From: DASZBX01 sp035943635
GTDB lineage: Bacteria > Actinomycetota > Actinomycetes > Streptomycetales > Catenulisporaceae
Assembly: GCA_035943635.1 (NCBI GenBank)
Contig: DASZBX010000030.1
Coordinates: forward strand, 1-61,363
Length of the DNA stretch: 61,363 bases
Reading direction: 5' to 3'
The notes under the pieces were generated by a model, which searched no databases, had not been told where the DNA came from, and saw only the letters and a list, made by a program, of their open reading frames with translations. How positions within the stretch are numbered: position 1 is the stretch's first letter; each line of letters begins with the position of its first letter. Positions 25,034 to 34,277 of this stretch are shown piece after piece. The position numbers and the translations under genes are program-made.

Positions 25034-26236
25034 GTGACCGTCGAGCCGGATGGAATGGGGCAGCGCCTGCGCGCGGTCCGCAAACTGCACGACCTGACGC
25101 AGGAGGAGCTGGCGGTTCAAGCCGGTGTCTCGAAGTCTCTGGTGTCGAAGGTCGAGTCCGGGAGCAAACCCGGGACTTGGGACTTGGCGATCGCCGTGGC
25201 ACGGGCGCTTCGGGTGGATGCCGGTGCGCTGATGGGGGACAACGCCGCAAGCGGCACGGAACCGACGGGGCGGATCGCGGCGGCAGTTCCGGCCATCCGC
25301 CGCGCGTTGGCGACCTACGACTGTCCGCCAGATCTGGTCATGCCTGCCCGGCCTCTGCGGCAACTGGCGGACGAGGTGGACGCGGCCTGCCGGATGCGGC
25401 TGGACGCGAAGTACGTCGTGCTGGCCGAGTCGATTCCGGGTCTACTCACGGAGTTGTCGGCGGTCGCGGCTGGTCTCGCTGGGCGGGAGCGGGAGCAGGC
25501 GCACTGGTTGCTGGCCGCCGCCTATCGGTGTGCGGACGCGGTGGTCCACAAGGTCGGGCATCTGGACCTGTCGGCCAGTGCGATCGACCGGATCGTATGG
25601 GCGGCGCAGCGCTGTGGGGACGACCTGATGGTTGGTACGGCAATGTATGTACGTGCGGAGATCTTCTTCGACACCGGAGCGATCGCCTCCGGTCTGAGGT
25701 TGATCGGGGAGGCAGCCGAGCCGCTGGCGGCGAGGGCTGCATCAGATCTTCGTGCGGCCAGCGTGTATGGGGCCTTGCACGCACGTGCGGCGGTGCTGGC
25801 TGCGAAGAACGGCGATGCACAGACGGCACGCACGCATCTAGCGATCGCCGGAGCCGCTGCCAGTGTGATGGGCGAGGATCGGGAGTACTACTACACCTCG
25901 TTTGGTCCGTCGAACCACAGGATTCACGAGGTGGCGGCGATGGTCGAGCTCGGCGACGGCGCAGCGGCGCTGGCCGCGGCCCGAGGCTGGGTACCCCCTG
26001 CCGGGATGCCGGCGGAACGGGCCAGCCACCATTTCATCGACTTGGCCCGAGCACAGGTATGGGAGCGAGACTTCACCGGTGCTGTGGCGTCGCTGCTGAC
26101 CGCCCGGCGCATCGCGCCCCAACACACGAGGGCGCACCCGTATGCGAAGGCGTGCGTGGAGACGGTGTTGCAACGTGCTCCGCGCCGGCCGGCCGCTGCT
26201 CTTGGCCTGGCTACCTGGTTGGGGATCCCGGTCTAG
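25034..26236 (+). CDS. XRE-family regulator with TPR-like domain, unit 2
   Basis: A 400-aa protein. A canonical XRE helix-turn-helix occupies residues 8-62 (LRAVRKLHDLTQEELAVQAG, then SKSLVSKVESG). The rest is Ala-rich helical repeats (120-390) of the type common in Streptomyces sensor-regulators. The GTG start at 25034 has GGGAG eight bases upstream; an ATG at 25055 is possible. The 110-base divergent gap to the HAD gene suggests it controls that gene. Confidence 0.75.
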   Translation: MTVEPDGMGQRLRAVRKLHDLTQEELAVQAGVSKSLVSKVESGSKPGTWDLAIAVARALRVDAGALMGDNAASGTEPTGRIAAAVPAIRRALATYDCPPDLVMPARPLRQLADEVDAACRMRLDAKYVVLAESIPGLLTELSAVAAGLAGREREQAHWLLAAAYRCADAVVHKVGHLDLSASAIDRIVWAAQRCGDDLMVGTAMYVRAEIFFDTGAIASGLRLIGEAAEPLAARAASDLRAASVYGALHARAAVLAAKNGDAQTARTHLAIAGAAASVMGEDREYYYTSFGPSNHRIHEVAAMVELGDGAAALAAARGWVPPAGMPAERASHHFIDLARAQVWERDFTGAVASLLTARRIAPQHTRAHPYAKACVETVLQRAPRRPAAALGLATWLGIPV

Positions 26237-26358
26237 GCCGTTGTGGCTTGACCGAACCTTTGCCGATCTCCTCCGAGAGTTGCACTCGGGTGAAACTTCC
26301 GGCAGGCACGAAACGGGAGCATTCAATCACTCACCGTTTCCTTACGCCGGGAGGCGCC

Positions 26359-26610
26359 GTGCCACAGACTCCTGCTACCGAAGAGCCGCTGGCTATCGCT
26401 GTGCGTTGCCAGGAGAGACTGACGCGCGCGTTCACGTCCATCGGGATTGAGTCCGGATCCGGTGGGCTTCGCCTGTACGCGGATGTCGACCCGCTGGGTA
26501 CGCCGATCGTCGTACTCGGGCCACTGACCGAGGAGGCTACGAACTGCCTATCTGCGGCTTTGGAAGCTGTGCAGTCGGGCGGCACCGGTGGTGAACGGTC
26601 GTGCCTGTGA
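26359..26610 (+). CDS. Small protein, 83 aa, downstream of the XRE regulator
   Basis: Starts at GTG 26359 behind GGGAGGCGCC. The peptide begins MPQTPATEEPLAIAVRC and contains a strand-turn-strand (LRLYADVDPLGTPIVVLGPL) and a closing helix. No family recognised. A 122-base promoter-bearing gap separates it from the regulator. It may be the regulated partner of that XRE-TPR protein, an arrangement seen often in streptomycetes, but nothing here proves it. Confidence 0.5.
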   Translation: MPQTPATEEPLAIAVRCQERLTRAFTSIGIESGSGGLRLYADVDPLGTPIVVLGPLTEEATNCLSAALEAVQSGGTGGERSCL

Positions 26611-26687
26611 TTACGAATGCCCCTGGTGCTCAGGCGACCGATCCGCTCAGCGTGCGATGCCTGAGTAGGGAGAAGTTACGCCATCTG

Positions 26688-28034
26688 TTAGACAGCACTC
26701 AGAAGGTCCCAGGCACGGTCGTTGTAGTCCGCGACGAGCTGGTGTTTGCCCAGCGAGTTCAGCCGGGTGCGCAGGTCCTTGACGGAGTCGATGGTTCGGC
26801 TCGACTTGACGCGACGCGCCAGGTCGATAGTACGCACTCCAGCAGCATGAGCGGCTTCGAGGTTGCCGTCTTGGATGTGGCTGGAGGCCAGGACGGCTTG
26901 GGACATCGCCCCTCGCCGGGCTCGCTTCTGCGCCCGGGCGGCGTTAATGGAGAGCCTGGCGTATCGAGCGGCGTCCACTGGACGGTTCACGTCGCGCATC
27001 GCGGTGGCGTATTCGCCGTTGAGGTAGGCGGCGTCGATGAAGCGCGCCCACTCCGGCTCGGTGCCGTAGTCGACAGTAGTGAACACGTCCTGGGATTGCC
27101 CGATGGCCAGGTCGGCCGCGCGGGTGTCCCCCATGACCGCGTGGGCCCGTGCCTCCAGGGCGTAAAGGTCGGCCAGGCAAGCGGGCGAGACTCCGTCGGC
27201 CAGGCCGAGTCTGCCGGTCTGAGCCAGGCGTATTCCTTCGGCCGGATTACCCAGGAGGGTGGCCTGGTCGGCCATGCCGGCCAGGACGTGGGCGCCGAGG
27301 GCGGTGTCGGTCGATTCCTGGGCCAGGCGCAGGGACTGGATGAGGTAGCGCTGCGCGAGGGCGTGTTCACCGTTGTCGTAGGCCATCCAGCCGAGCAGGT
27401 AGCTCTGCTCGGAAGCGGCCCGCAGCAGAGAGTCGTGGACGGGGGCCGTCTTGCGGGCGCGCAGCAGCGGGTAGACGTGCTCGTTCATGTAGGCGGCCAA
27501 GGCCAGTCGGCCGCTGCCACCGCCCTGCATGACGTCCATCTCCTGGAAGACGGCGAACATGTTCTTCACCGACTGCACGTCGGCCTGGCCGATCCGGCGG
27601 TGGGGGTCGGCGGTCAGGGTGGACAGGAGCCATTCGCGCGAGGGGACGATCGAGGCGGCGCCGGCGAAGACGGCGGACATCAGTATCTTGCGGCGTTCCA
27701 CGTCGGCCCTCCCGAGATCGGTGATGACGTCCACGGTAGCGGTAAAGGACGGGTCGTACACCAGGGCGCGGTCGCGCAGCGGGGAGTCGGCCAGTCCCAG
27801 GTCCGCCGGGCTCACCCGTACCCCGACGCGTTCGCTGATCACGTCGGCGAGCAGTTCGGGTACCGGGGGCCGGGGGCGACGCCCTTCGTAGAACCAGCGG
27901 CGCACGCTGTTGGTATCGCAGGCCACCTGGGGGTTTCCGGTGGTGCGGGCGCGGGCGCGCACTTGGCGGGCCAGTTCTCCCCGGCTCCAGCCGGTGCGGG
28001 TGAACCAGGCGATGAGTGCTTCGTTCTCGGCCAT
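26688..28034 (-). CDS. NsdA-like TPR regulator
   Basis: A 448-aa protein. The N-terminal block ALIAWFTRTGWSRGELARQV followed by SVRRWFYEGRRPRPPVPELL is typical of a Streptomyces family that includes NsdA, a negative regulator of differentiation and antibiotic production. Residues 150-440 are TPR-like helices. ATG 28034 follows GGGAAG; a GTG at 28055 is upstream in frame. It diverges from the RsbW-like gene across 170 bases, which probably carry both promoters. Confidence 0.65.
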   Translation of the reverse strand: MAENEALIAWFTRTGWSRGELARQVRARARTTGNPQVACDTNSVRRWFYEGRRPRPPVPELLADVISERVGVRVSPADLGLADSPLRDRALVYDPSFTATVDVITDLGRADVERRKILMSAVFAGAASIVPSREWLLSTLTADPHRRIGQADVQSVKNMFAVFQEMDVMQGGGSGRLALAAYMNEHVYPLLRARKTAPVHDSLLRAASEQSYLLGWMAYDNGEHALAQRYLIQSLRLAQESTDTALGAHVLAGMADQATLLGNPAEGIRLAQTGRLGLADGVSPACLADLYALEARAHAVMGDTRAADLAIGQSQDVFTTVDYGTEPEWARFIDAAYLNGEYATAMRDVNRPVDAARYARLSINAARAQKRARRGAMSQAVLASSHIQDGNLEAAHAAGVRTIDLARRVKSSRTIDSVKDLRTRLNSLGKHQLVADYNDRAWDLLSAV

Positions 28035-28204
28035 GGCGACGCTTCCCGTGATCACAACATGCGGCGGATTCGCTACGAATTGCTACTGCCAACCACCATA
28101 GCGCGCTCGGCGCGCGCTGGTTTCCTGTCTATGGAACCAAATCAGGACCGTGCTGAGCGCGGCGGATACGAGATCACATCACGTGAGGACAGGGAGGTTG
28201 AAAG

Positions 28205-28819
28205 ATGTCGGTGACCGACATGACGCCAACGACTCTGGCGCAGGGGCAGTTCGGGTGCTGGTATCCGGCCGTCCCGGATTCCTGCTCCCAGGCTCGCCGC
28301 GACGTCGGCTTGGCCGTGGTCGATCTCGGCTTGTCCGTGGACGCGGCCTTCGATGCCCAGGTGATGGTCAATGAGTTGTTCACCAACGCGGTGGCCCACC
28401 ACGAGGTACGTGGCGATGAAGGGGTGCTCGTGGCGGTGCACCAGAGCCGGGACGAGTACGGCCCCTGGCTCGGTATCGCCGTCACGGACGCCGGGCGCGG
28501 CGCGCTGCGGCCCAGTAAGCGGGTGATCTCGCAGACCGCGGAGGGTGGCCGGGGCTTGGATGTCCTTCGCGGTCTGGGTGCGCGGGTGACCGCGTCGCGG
28601 ATGCCCGGGGGCTACACGGTGTTCGCGTGGTTCCCGCTCAAGGACCAGGTCCGTTCGCGGGTGTGCCGGTGTGACTGCCAGGGCTGGCATCCTTCCGATC
28701 TCTCAACGTGCCGGTGGGTGGTCGAGGTCGGCGACGAGGTTTCGGCGATGGCTGCGAAGGACGATCCGCTGGGCCTGTTGTGCGGGCCGTGCCGACGCGA
28801 GGTGTGCGCTGATGTCTGA
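28205..28819 (+). CDS. RsbW-like ATP-binding protein with C-terminal Cys cluster
   Basis: A 204-aa protein. Residues 20-150 form a GHKL ATPase fold of the anti-sigma/RsbW type: N box VNELFTNAVAHH, G1 box DAGRG and G2 box GGRGLDVL. Such proteins bind sigma or anti-anti-sigma factors or act as serine kinases. The tail adds CRCDCQGW, then STCRW and LLCGPCRREVC, a plausible zinc-binding ribbon unusual for the family. The stop overlaps the next gene by eight bases. Confidence 0.75.
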   Translation: MSVTDMTPTTLAQGQFGCWYPAVPDSCSQARRDVGLAVVDLGLSVDAAFDAQVMVNELFTNAVAHHEVRGDEGVLVAVHQSRDEYGPWLGIAVTDAGRGALRPSKRVISQTAEGGRGLDVLRGLGARVTASRMPGGYTVFAWFPLKDQVRSRVCRCDCQGWHPSDLSTCRWVVEVGDEVSAMAAKDDPLGLLCGPCRREVCADV

Positions 28820-29987
28820 GTTCAAATGGGATCCGGCGTGGCGTGACCGGCGGTTGGCTGTGGCGTGTACGGATGTGCAGGCCGGGGTGGTCGGTGCGGT
28901 GAGGGAGGTGCTGGCCGAGACGCGTGAGGCGCGGGATTTCGCGCGTCGCGGGTATGCCAGTGCGTTGCTCGGGTCGTTGGCGGCGTCCGGGAATCTGCCG
29001 AAGTTGTGGTTGCGTGAGGAACCGCGGAGTCCGGACGCGTTGTTGTTGGCAGCGCGGGTCGCAGCGGTCCACGCGGCCGGGGCTTATCGCCATCAGCCGT
29101 ACCTGCTGCCGAAGCTGGTGCAGCAGGCTGTTGACCTGACCGTGGCGGCGGGGCGGGCATGGAATGAGGACCCGACGCCGTACGTGGTGATGCTCGGGCT
29201 GACCAAGCTGCACCGCACGGGGGCTCCCGTCGAGCCGCGGGCTGCGGAGCTGGGAGGGTTGCTCGGACCGTGGGATCTGGTCGAGCAGGGTGTCTGGGCC
29301 CGGGACCGGTTCAACCGGGAGGCCGGGCGTCAGTTGCTGGCGTATTTCAGTCCCGAGTACGGCGGCGGCAACGAGCCGATGTCTCGTGTGGCGGCGTACC
29401 TGGCTGATACCAGCCCGCCGGCCAGCCCGCTGCGGTTGCTGCCGATGGCCGCGTTTCTCGACCGTGCTCCGGACCCGGTTGCCGATGCCGATGATGACAG
29501 GCAGCACGATGACCGGGTCTCCGCGGCCAGGCGGCTGCTGGCCGAGATCGATGGCCAGTTGGCCAGCCCTGCGGTTCTCGGCGGGGGTCACCGTGCCGAC
29601 GGGACCAGCGTCGCCGATCCGGAGGATCTGCGAGCCCGGCGGGAGCGGCTGGTCCGGATCGTGGACGAGCGCGAGGGGGAACGCTGGTCGGAACCGGGGG
29701 TTGTGCGCCGTCCGCTGGCCCGCGGCCTGGTCCAGGTCTATGTCCAGTGGTTCCTGACCCCGGGTGTTCTGGAGCCTGTCGGTGCGGCCGGGTACGTGCC
29801 GCTGCCGGACATGTCGCTGCTGGCCCGCGGGCTGCATCTGGCTGGGGAGTTCACGTATGCCCGGCACGTGCTGCGCCACCTGCTGCCCTTTGCCTCGCGC
29901 TATCCCTGGTCGCTGGCCGGCGACCCGGAGGCGGTGCTGCGCAGTGTTCTGCACGACTGCGAGGTCTCCGTCACCTGGCTGGCCTAA
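28812..29987 (+). CDS. Hypothetical helical protein coupled to the RsbW-like gene
   Basis: A 391-aa soluble protein, Ala/Leu/Arg-rich and mostly helical; no motif recognised. The ATG at 28812 overlaps the preceding stop by eight bases, so the pair is co-translated and may form a complex. The frame is open upstream but only as overlap. The next gene is the amino acid permease, 90 bases downstream. Confidence 0.6.
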   Translation: MSEFKWDPAWRDRRLAVACTDVQAGVVGAVREVLAETREARDFARRGYASALLGSLAASGNLPKLWLREEPRSPDALLLAARVAAVHAAGAYRHQPYLLPKLVQQAVDLTVAAGRAWNEDPTPYVVMLGLTKLHRTGAPVEPRAAELGGLLGPWDLVEQGVWARDRFNREAGRQLLAYFSPEYGGGNEPMSRVAAYLADTSPPASPLRLLPMAAFLDRAPDPVADADDDRQHDDRVSAARRLLAEIDGQLASPAVLGGGHRADGTSVADPEDLRARRERLVRIVDEREGERWSEPGVVRRPLARGLVQVYVQWFLTPGVLEPVGAAGYVPLPDMSLLARGLHLAGEFTYARHVLRHLLPFASRYPWSLAGDPEAVLRSVLHDCEVSVTWLA

Positions 29988-30077
29988 GAATCTGCCCACG
30001 TCCGGATCCGGTGCGAACCGGGTCCGGGAGCACCACCGCACCACACTTCATCGGTCTACCAACGTCAAGGATCACGT

Positions 30078-31619
30078 ATGTCCGCACCCACCCACGCCGC
30101 CGTGCCGGTCGACTCCGTCGCCGCCGCGGACCTGGCAACCCTTCACGCACTGGGTTATCCCCAGCAGCTGCACCGCCGGATGGGCCGCTTCGGCGCGTTC
30201 GCCGTCCCGCTGAGCACGACCTCGGTCCTGACCGGGGTACCGGCGATGTTCGCGTTCGCGATGCTCGTCGGCGGCCCGGCCCCGCTGGTGTGGAGCTGGA
30301 TCGTGCTCGGCCCGCTCGTGCTGGTCGTGGCGTACGCGATGGCGGAGATATGTTCGGCCTACCCGGCTTCCGGTGCACTGTACTACTGGAGCGACAAACT
30401 CGCGGTCAAGCACAAGAAGCTCGCGTCCTGGGTCACCGCGTGGCTCAACGGCCTGGGCCAGGTCGCCGGCACCGCCGGTGCGACGTTCAGCATGGCCCTG
30501 TTCACCGGGGCGTTCCTGAACTTCAAGTGGAACGTGACCGTGACGCCCGGGCTCACGTTCAGTATCTTCCTCGCTCTCCTGGTGGCCTGTGCGCTGCTGA
30601 ACAGTCTCGCGGTGCGCCTGGTGATGCGGCTGAACGAGGTCTCCGTCATCGTGCACGTGGCTGGCGTCGCGGTGATTGCGTTGTGCCTCGCGCTGATCCC
30701 GGCCCACCACCAGACCGCGCGCTTCGTGACCGGCGCGGTCGTCAACGACACCGGGTTCGGCCACACCTGGTACGTGTGGCTGCTGGCGCCGCTGACCTTG
30801 ATGTACACGATGACCGGGATCGACGCACCCGGGCACATGTCCGAGGAGACCGAGAACGCCACGTTCAACGCCCCCAACGCGATGGTCAAGTCGGTGCTGT
30901 CGACCTGGGCACTCGGATTCGTGCTGATCCTGGCCTTGCTGTTCGCGATCCAACCGGGCAAGTACTCCTCCGAGGCCGGCGGCTCCTTCGGGGTCGCCCC
31001 GGCCTCGATCATGGTCGACGCGCTACCCGCCTCGGTGGCCACGCTCCTGATCGCCTGGCTGCTGGTCGGCCAGTTCTTCTGCGTGGTCGCCTGCCTGACC
31101 GCCACCAGCCGCCAGTTCTACGGCGCCGGACGCGACGCGGTCTACCCCGGCGGGCGGTGGCTGCACTCCACCAGCCGGCGCACCCGGGTCCCGGTCAAAG
31201 CCGTATGGGTCGCCGTAGTCCTGATGGCCCTGATCGGCCTGCCGGCCTACCTGGTGTCGGTCACCTTCTTCCTGGCCATCACCTCCGTGGCCAGCGCCGC
31301 GCTGTTCCTGTCCTACATCATCCCGGTCTACCTGCGCCTGAAAGCCGGGCGCGCCTTCACCCCGGGCGAATACAAGATACCCGCGCCCCGCGTCTTCGCC
31401 GCACTGGCAGTCCTCTACGTGGTGGCCGCCGCCGTCCTGGCCTGCCTGCCGCTCTCCTTCCCGGTCACCCGGGCCGACTTCAACTGGGCCCCGGTCATGA
31501 TCGCCATCGCGCTGGTGGGCGTGCTGGCCTGGTTCGCCCTCGGCGGGCGGCGCACCTACACCGGGCCGCGCCGCTACACCGCCGAGCAGATCGAAGCGAT
31601 CGAGGCCGAAGTCTTCTGA
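30078..31619 (+). CDS. APC-superfamily amino acid permease
   Basis: A 513-aa integral membrane protein with about twelve hydrophobic helices. The first helix region (GRFGAFAVPLSTTSVLTG), a following AEICSAYPASGALYYW block and the helix 6 region near MYTMTGIDAPGHMSEET are characteristic of APC amino acid/GABA permeases, which use the proton gradient. Substrate not deducible. It lies in a rightward series with the RsbW-like pair and a GNAT gene, perhaps an amine-handling unit. Confidence 0.85.
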   Translation: MSAPTHAAVPVDSVAAADLATLHALGYPQQLHRRMGRFGAFAVPLSTTSVLTGVPAMFAFAMLVGGPAPLVWSWIVLGPLVLVVAYAMAEICSAYPASGALYYWSDKLAVKHKKLASWVTAWLNGLGQVAGTAGATFSMALFTGAFLNFKWNVTVTPGLTFSIFLALLVACALLNSLAVRLVMRLNEVSVIVHVAGVAVIALCLALIPAHHQTARFVTGAVVNDTGFGHTWYVWLLAPLTLMYTMTGIDAPGHMSEETENATFNAPNAMVKSVLSTWALGFVLILALLFAIQPGKYSSEAGGSFGVAPASIMVDALPASVATLLIAWLLVGQFFCVVACLTATSRQFYGAGRDAVYPGGRWLHSTSRRTRVPVKAVWVAVVLMALIGLPAYLVSVTFFLAITSVASAALFLSYIIPVYLRLKAGRAFTPGEYKIPAPRVFAALAVLYVVAAAVLACLPLSFPVTRADFNWAPVMIAIALVGVLAWFALGGRRTYTGPRRYTAEQIEAIEAEVF

Positions 31620-31843
31620 CACCGTGCGCACCGCACCGGACCACCCGGCGCGGCCGCACTCCTACTCCGCCTGGGCGGTCCGCGGGCACAACCCCCGCTC
31701 CCGCACCGCACCGGGCGGACGGCGCGAGCCGAGTGACGCCCATGACCTCGGCCCGCGCCAGCGCCGCCCCGCCACCCCCGTCCCCGGCGGGGCGGCGCCC
31801 CGACCACTCACATTCTTCTCTGCGAAGGCGAAAGGAGACCGCG

Positions 31844-32785
31844 GTGTCCACCGACGGCCCCGCCCGACCCGCACCCCGCGTACGTCCCGCGACGGGAGGC
31901 GCTCGACGTCGGCTCACCGTGGCCCAGCTCGGCGCGGCCGGCCGGTTCCGCATCATCCAGGCCACCCGCGCCCAGTGGACCACGATGGAAGCCCGGATCC
32001 AGGAGGAGGGCTGGGACCCCGGACTCTCCGACGCCGACATCCTCTTCAACCAGGACCCCCGGGCGTTCTTCATCGGCCTGCTCGACAATGCTCCGGTCTC
32101 AGCCGTCTCCGTCGTCACCTACGGGTCCCGGATCGCGTTCCTCGGCAACTACTTCGTAGCGCCCGCACAGCGCGGCCGTGGACTCGGACTGGAGACCTGG
32201 CGTGTCGCCGTCCTGCACGCCGGGGACCGGGCCATCGGGCTGGAAGCCGTCCCCGCCCAGGTCCCCACCTACCGCCGGGCCGGATTCTCCGACCTGTACA
32301 GCACCATCGGCTACCGGGGCCGGATCCCGAACGTCCGGGGCACACGGCAGGATCCGCACATCGTGCCCTACCTGGCCCGGCACGCCTCGGCCATCGCAGC
32401 CCTGGACGGCGCGTGCTTCCCCCAGAACCGCCCCGCGTTCGCCGACGCCTGGGCCGCCGACCCCGGACACCGCACCCTGGTCCGCACCCGCGGCGCCGAC
32501 GTCACCGGATACGGGGTGATCCGGCCGACCACACGCGGCCACCGGATCGGACCGCTGATCGGCGAGTCCCAGGGCGACGCCCTGGTCCTGTTCGACGCTC
32601 TGGCCAACCTCCACCCCGGGGCCGCGGTCAGCTTCCACGCTCCGGAACCGAACCTCGCCGCCCTCAAGCTCGCCCGCCTGCGCGGCCTGACCGAAATCTC
32701 GCGCACCGTCCGGATGTACACCCAGCCAGCTCGCCCGATCGCCCTCGCCAACTGCTACGCGATCGGCTCCCTGGCCTACGGCTGA
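31844..32785 (+). CDS. GNAT-family N-acetyltransferase
   Basis: A 313-aa protein with an N-terminal acetyl-CoA-binding GNAT domain. The pyrophosphate loop is NYFVAPAQRGRGLGLETW (Q/R-x-x-G-x-G/A), followed by the VPTYRRAGF element. A second, shorter domain (about 190-313) resembles the C-terminal half of two-domain GNATs such as YitH. The GTG start at 31844 has AAAGGAG seven bases upstream. Its substrate may be an amine imported by the permease upstream. Confidence 0.75.
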   Translation: MSTDGPARPAPRVRPATGGARRRLTVAQLGAAGRFRIIQATRAQWTTMEARIQEEGWDPGLSDADILFNQDPRAFFIGLLDNAPVSAVSVVTYGSRIAFLGNYFVAPAQRGRGLGLETWRVAVLHAGDRAIGLEAVPAQVPTYRRAGFSDLYSTIGYRGRIPNVRGTRQDPHIVPYLARHASAIAALDGACFPQNRPAFADAWAADPGHRTLVRTRGADVTGYGVIRPTTRGHRIGPLIGESQGDALVLFDALANLHPGAAVSFHAPEPNLAALKLARLRGLTEISRTVRMYTQPARPIALANCYAIGSLAYG

Positions 32786-32860
32786 TCAACCACCGCACGC
32801 AGGTCACCGCAGCACCGCTGCGGCCCGCACCCCTCCCCCGCGCAGAAGGAAGCAGAAGAC

Positions 32861-34192
32861 ATGGCACAGACGACCGACTTCGTGGTCGAGTTCGACCACT
32901 GGTCCAAACCGGTACCCCGGGCCCAGCGATTGTGCACGCTCCTGGCCGAGCACCCGGGCCAGTGGATCCCGGTCGGGGCCGCCGCCGCGGCCGGGGACTT
33001 GACCGCGGGCAAGGCGATGCGGCTCCTGGACGGACTCGTGCGCGCCGACGTCCTGGAGCGTGACGGCGACCGGTACCGGTTCCTGGCCCCGCGCCCGACC
33101 TCGGAGGCGGACCGCAAATCCGTGGACCGGATGCTCTCCTGGTACCTGCACGGCGCCCGCGAGGCGAGCAGGGCGATGGGCGTGGACAGCTGGCGCGGGC
33201 AGCTACCCGACCCGGCGTGGGGCGTGCAGGTGCCGGAGTTCACCACATTCGCTGCGGGCCGGCTGTGGCTGGACGCGAACCGCGACGCGCTGCTTGACGC
33301 GGTGCGCTCGGCGGCGGCCACCGGACGCGACCAGATGGCGTGGCAGCTGGCGGCGGTCCTGACCGGCGCGCAGTCCACCTGGCACGACTACCAGCCGTGG
33401 GCCGAGTGCACCCGGCTCGGGCGACAGGCGGCCGAGCGCTGCGGGGACGAGACCGGGGTGGCCCTCATGCTCGAAAGCGAAGGCAAAGCCCTGATGCAGG
33501 CCGGAAGCATCGCGCAGGGCCTGGCCGCCCTGGAGCGCACGCTCGTCCTGCGCGAGGAGATCGGGGACCGGTCCGGCATGGTCAGATCGCACAACGCCAT
33601 CGGCGTGGCCCGCCTGCACACCGACCAGCTGGACCTGGCGATGGAACAGTTCCGACTCACCATCGACCTGGCCGGTCAGATCGGTGACGAGTACTTCCTG
33701 GCCATCGGGCAGATGAACCTCGGCGCCGCCCTGGCGCGCAGCGGCGACCCGGCCCTGGGCGAAGGGTATCTACGAGCAGCTGCAAACGATCTGCGCGAGC
33801 AGCGCCGGCCCGTGTTCGAGGCCGCTGCATGGTCCGACCTCGGTAGGGCGCTGCGAGACCTCGGGGACCTGAACGGCGCGGAGGAGGCCGGGCGGCGCGC
33901 GGTGGACCTGGCCGGGGAAACCGGCGCGCAGGTCTTCCTGGCCGACTGCCTGGTCCAGTTCGCCGTCACCCTGGCCGCCATCGAGCACCGCGCCTGGGCG
34001 ATCAACGCACTGCGCGAAGCGGCTTCGATCAACAACGCCGCCGGCCGGTCGCACCGCCATGCCCAGATCCTGGACCTGGCCGCCGACCTCTACCGCAGCC
34101 AGGGCATGGACCAGTCGGCCGACGCCGCCCACAGGACCGCCGCGGGCCTGCGCGCCCGAACCGCTACCGGGCCAAGCCCCGACCTCTGCTAA
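32861..34192 (+). CDS. TPR protein resembling the C-terminal half of AfsR-type regulators
   Basis: A 443-aa protein. Residues 20-80 look like a winged helix (LCTLLAEHPGQWIPVGAAAA, then LLDGLVRADVLERDG), and residues 150-430 are TPR repeats (for example LMQAGSIAQGLAALERTLVL). AfsR/STAND regulators end this way, but the DNA-binding and NB-ARC parts are absent. It is paralogous in layout to the protein at 34948-36615. Probably a scaffold or sensor; function unknown. Confidence 0.65.
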   Translation: MAQTTDFVVEFDHWSKPVPRAQRLCTLLAEHPGQWIPVGAAAAAGDLTAGKAMRLLDGLVRADVLERDGDRYRFLAPRPTSEADRKSVDRMLSWYLHGAREASRAMGVDSWRGQLPDPAWGVQVPEFTTFAAGRLWLDANRDALLDAVRSAAATGRDQMAWQLAAVLTGAQSTWHDYQPWAECTRLGRQAAERCGDETGVALMLESEGKALMQAGSIAQGLAALERTLVLREEIGDRSGMVRSHNAIGVARLHTDQLDLAMEQFRLTIDLAGQIGDEYFLAIGQMNLGAALARSGDPALGEGYLRAAANDLREQRRPVFEAAAWSDLGRALRDLGDLNGAEEAGRRAVDLAGETGAQVFLADCLVQFAVTLAAIEHRAWAINALREAASINNAAGRSHRHAQILDLAADLYRSQGMDQSADAAHRTAAGLRARTATGPSPDLC

Positions 34193-34277
34193 CCCAACTC
34201 GTCATAGGCCCGGCCCGCACCGGCCACGACAGCGGATGCGAGCAGACGCCGTCCACCTTCCCGGAAGAGAAACACCT

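Noticed and set aside
26601..28214. 537-codon plus-strand frame opposite the NsdA-like gene
   Set aside because: Antisense shadow; no ribosome site, and composition typical of reverse-complement GC bias.
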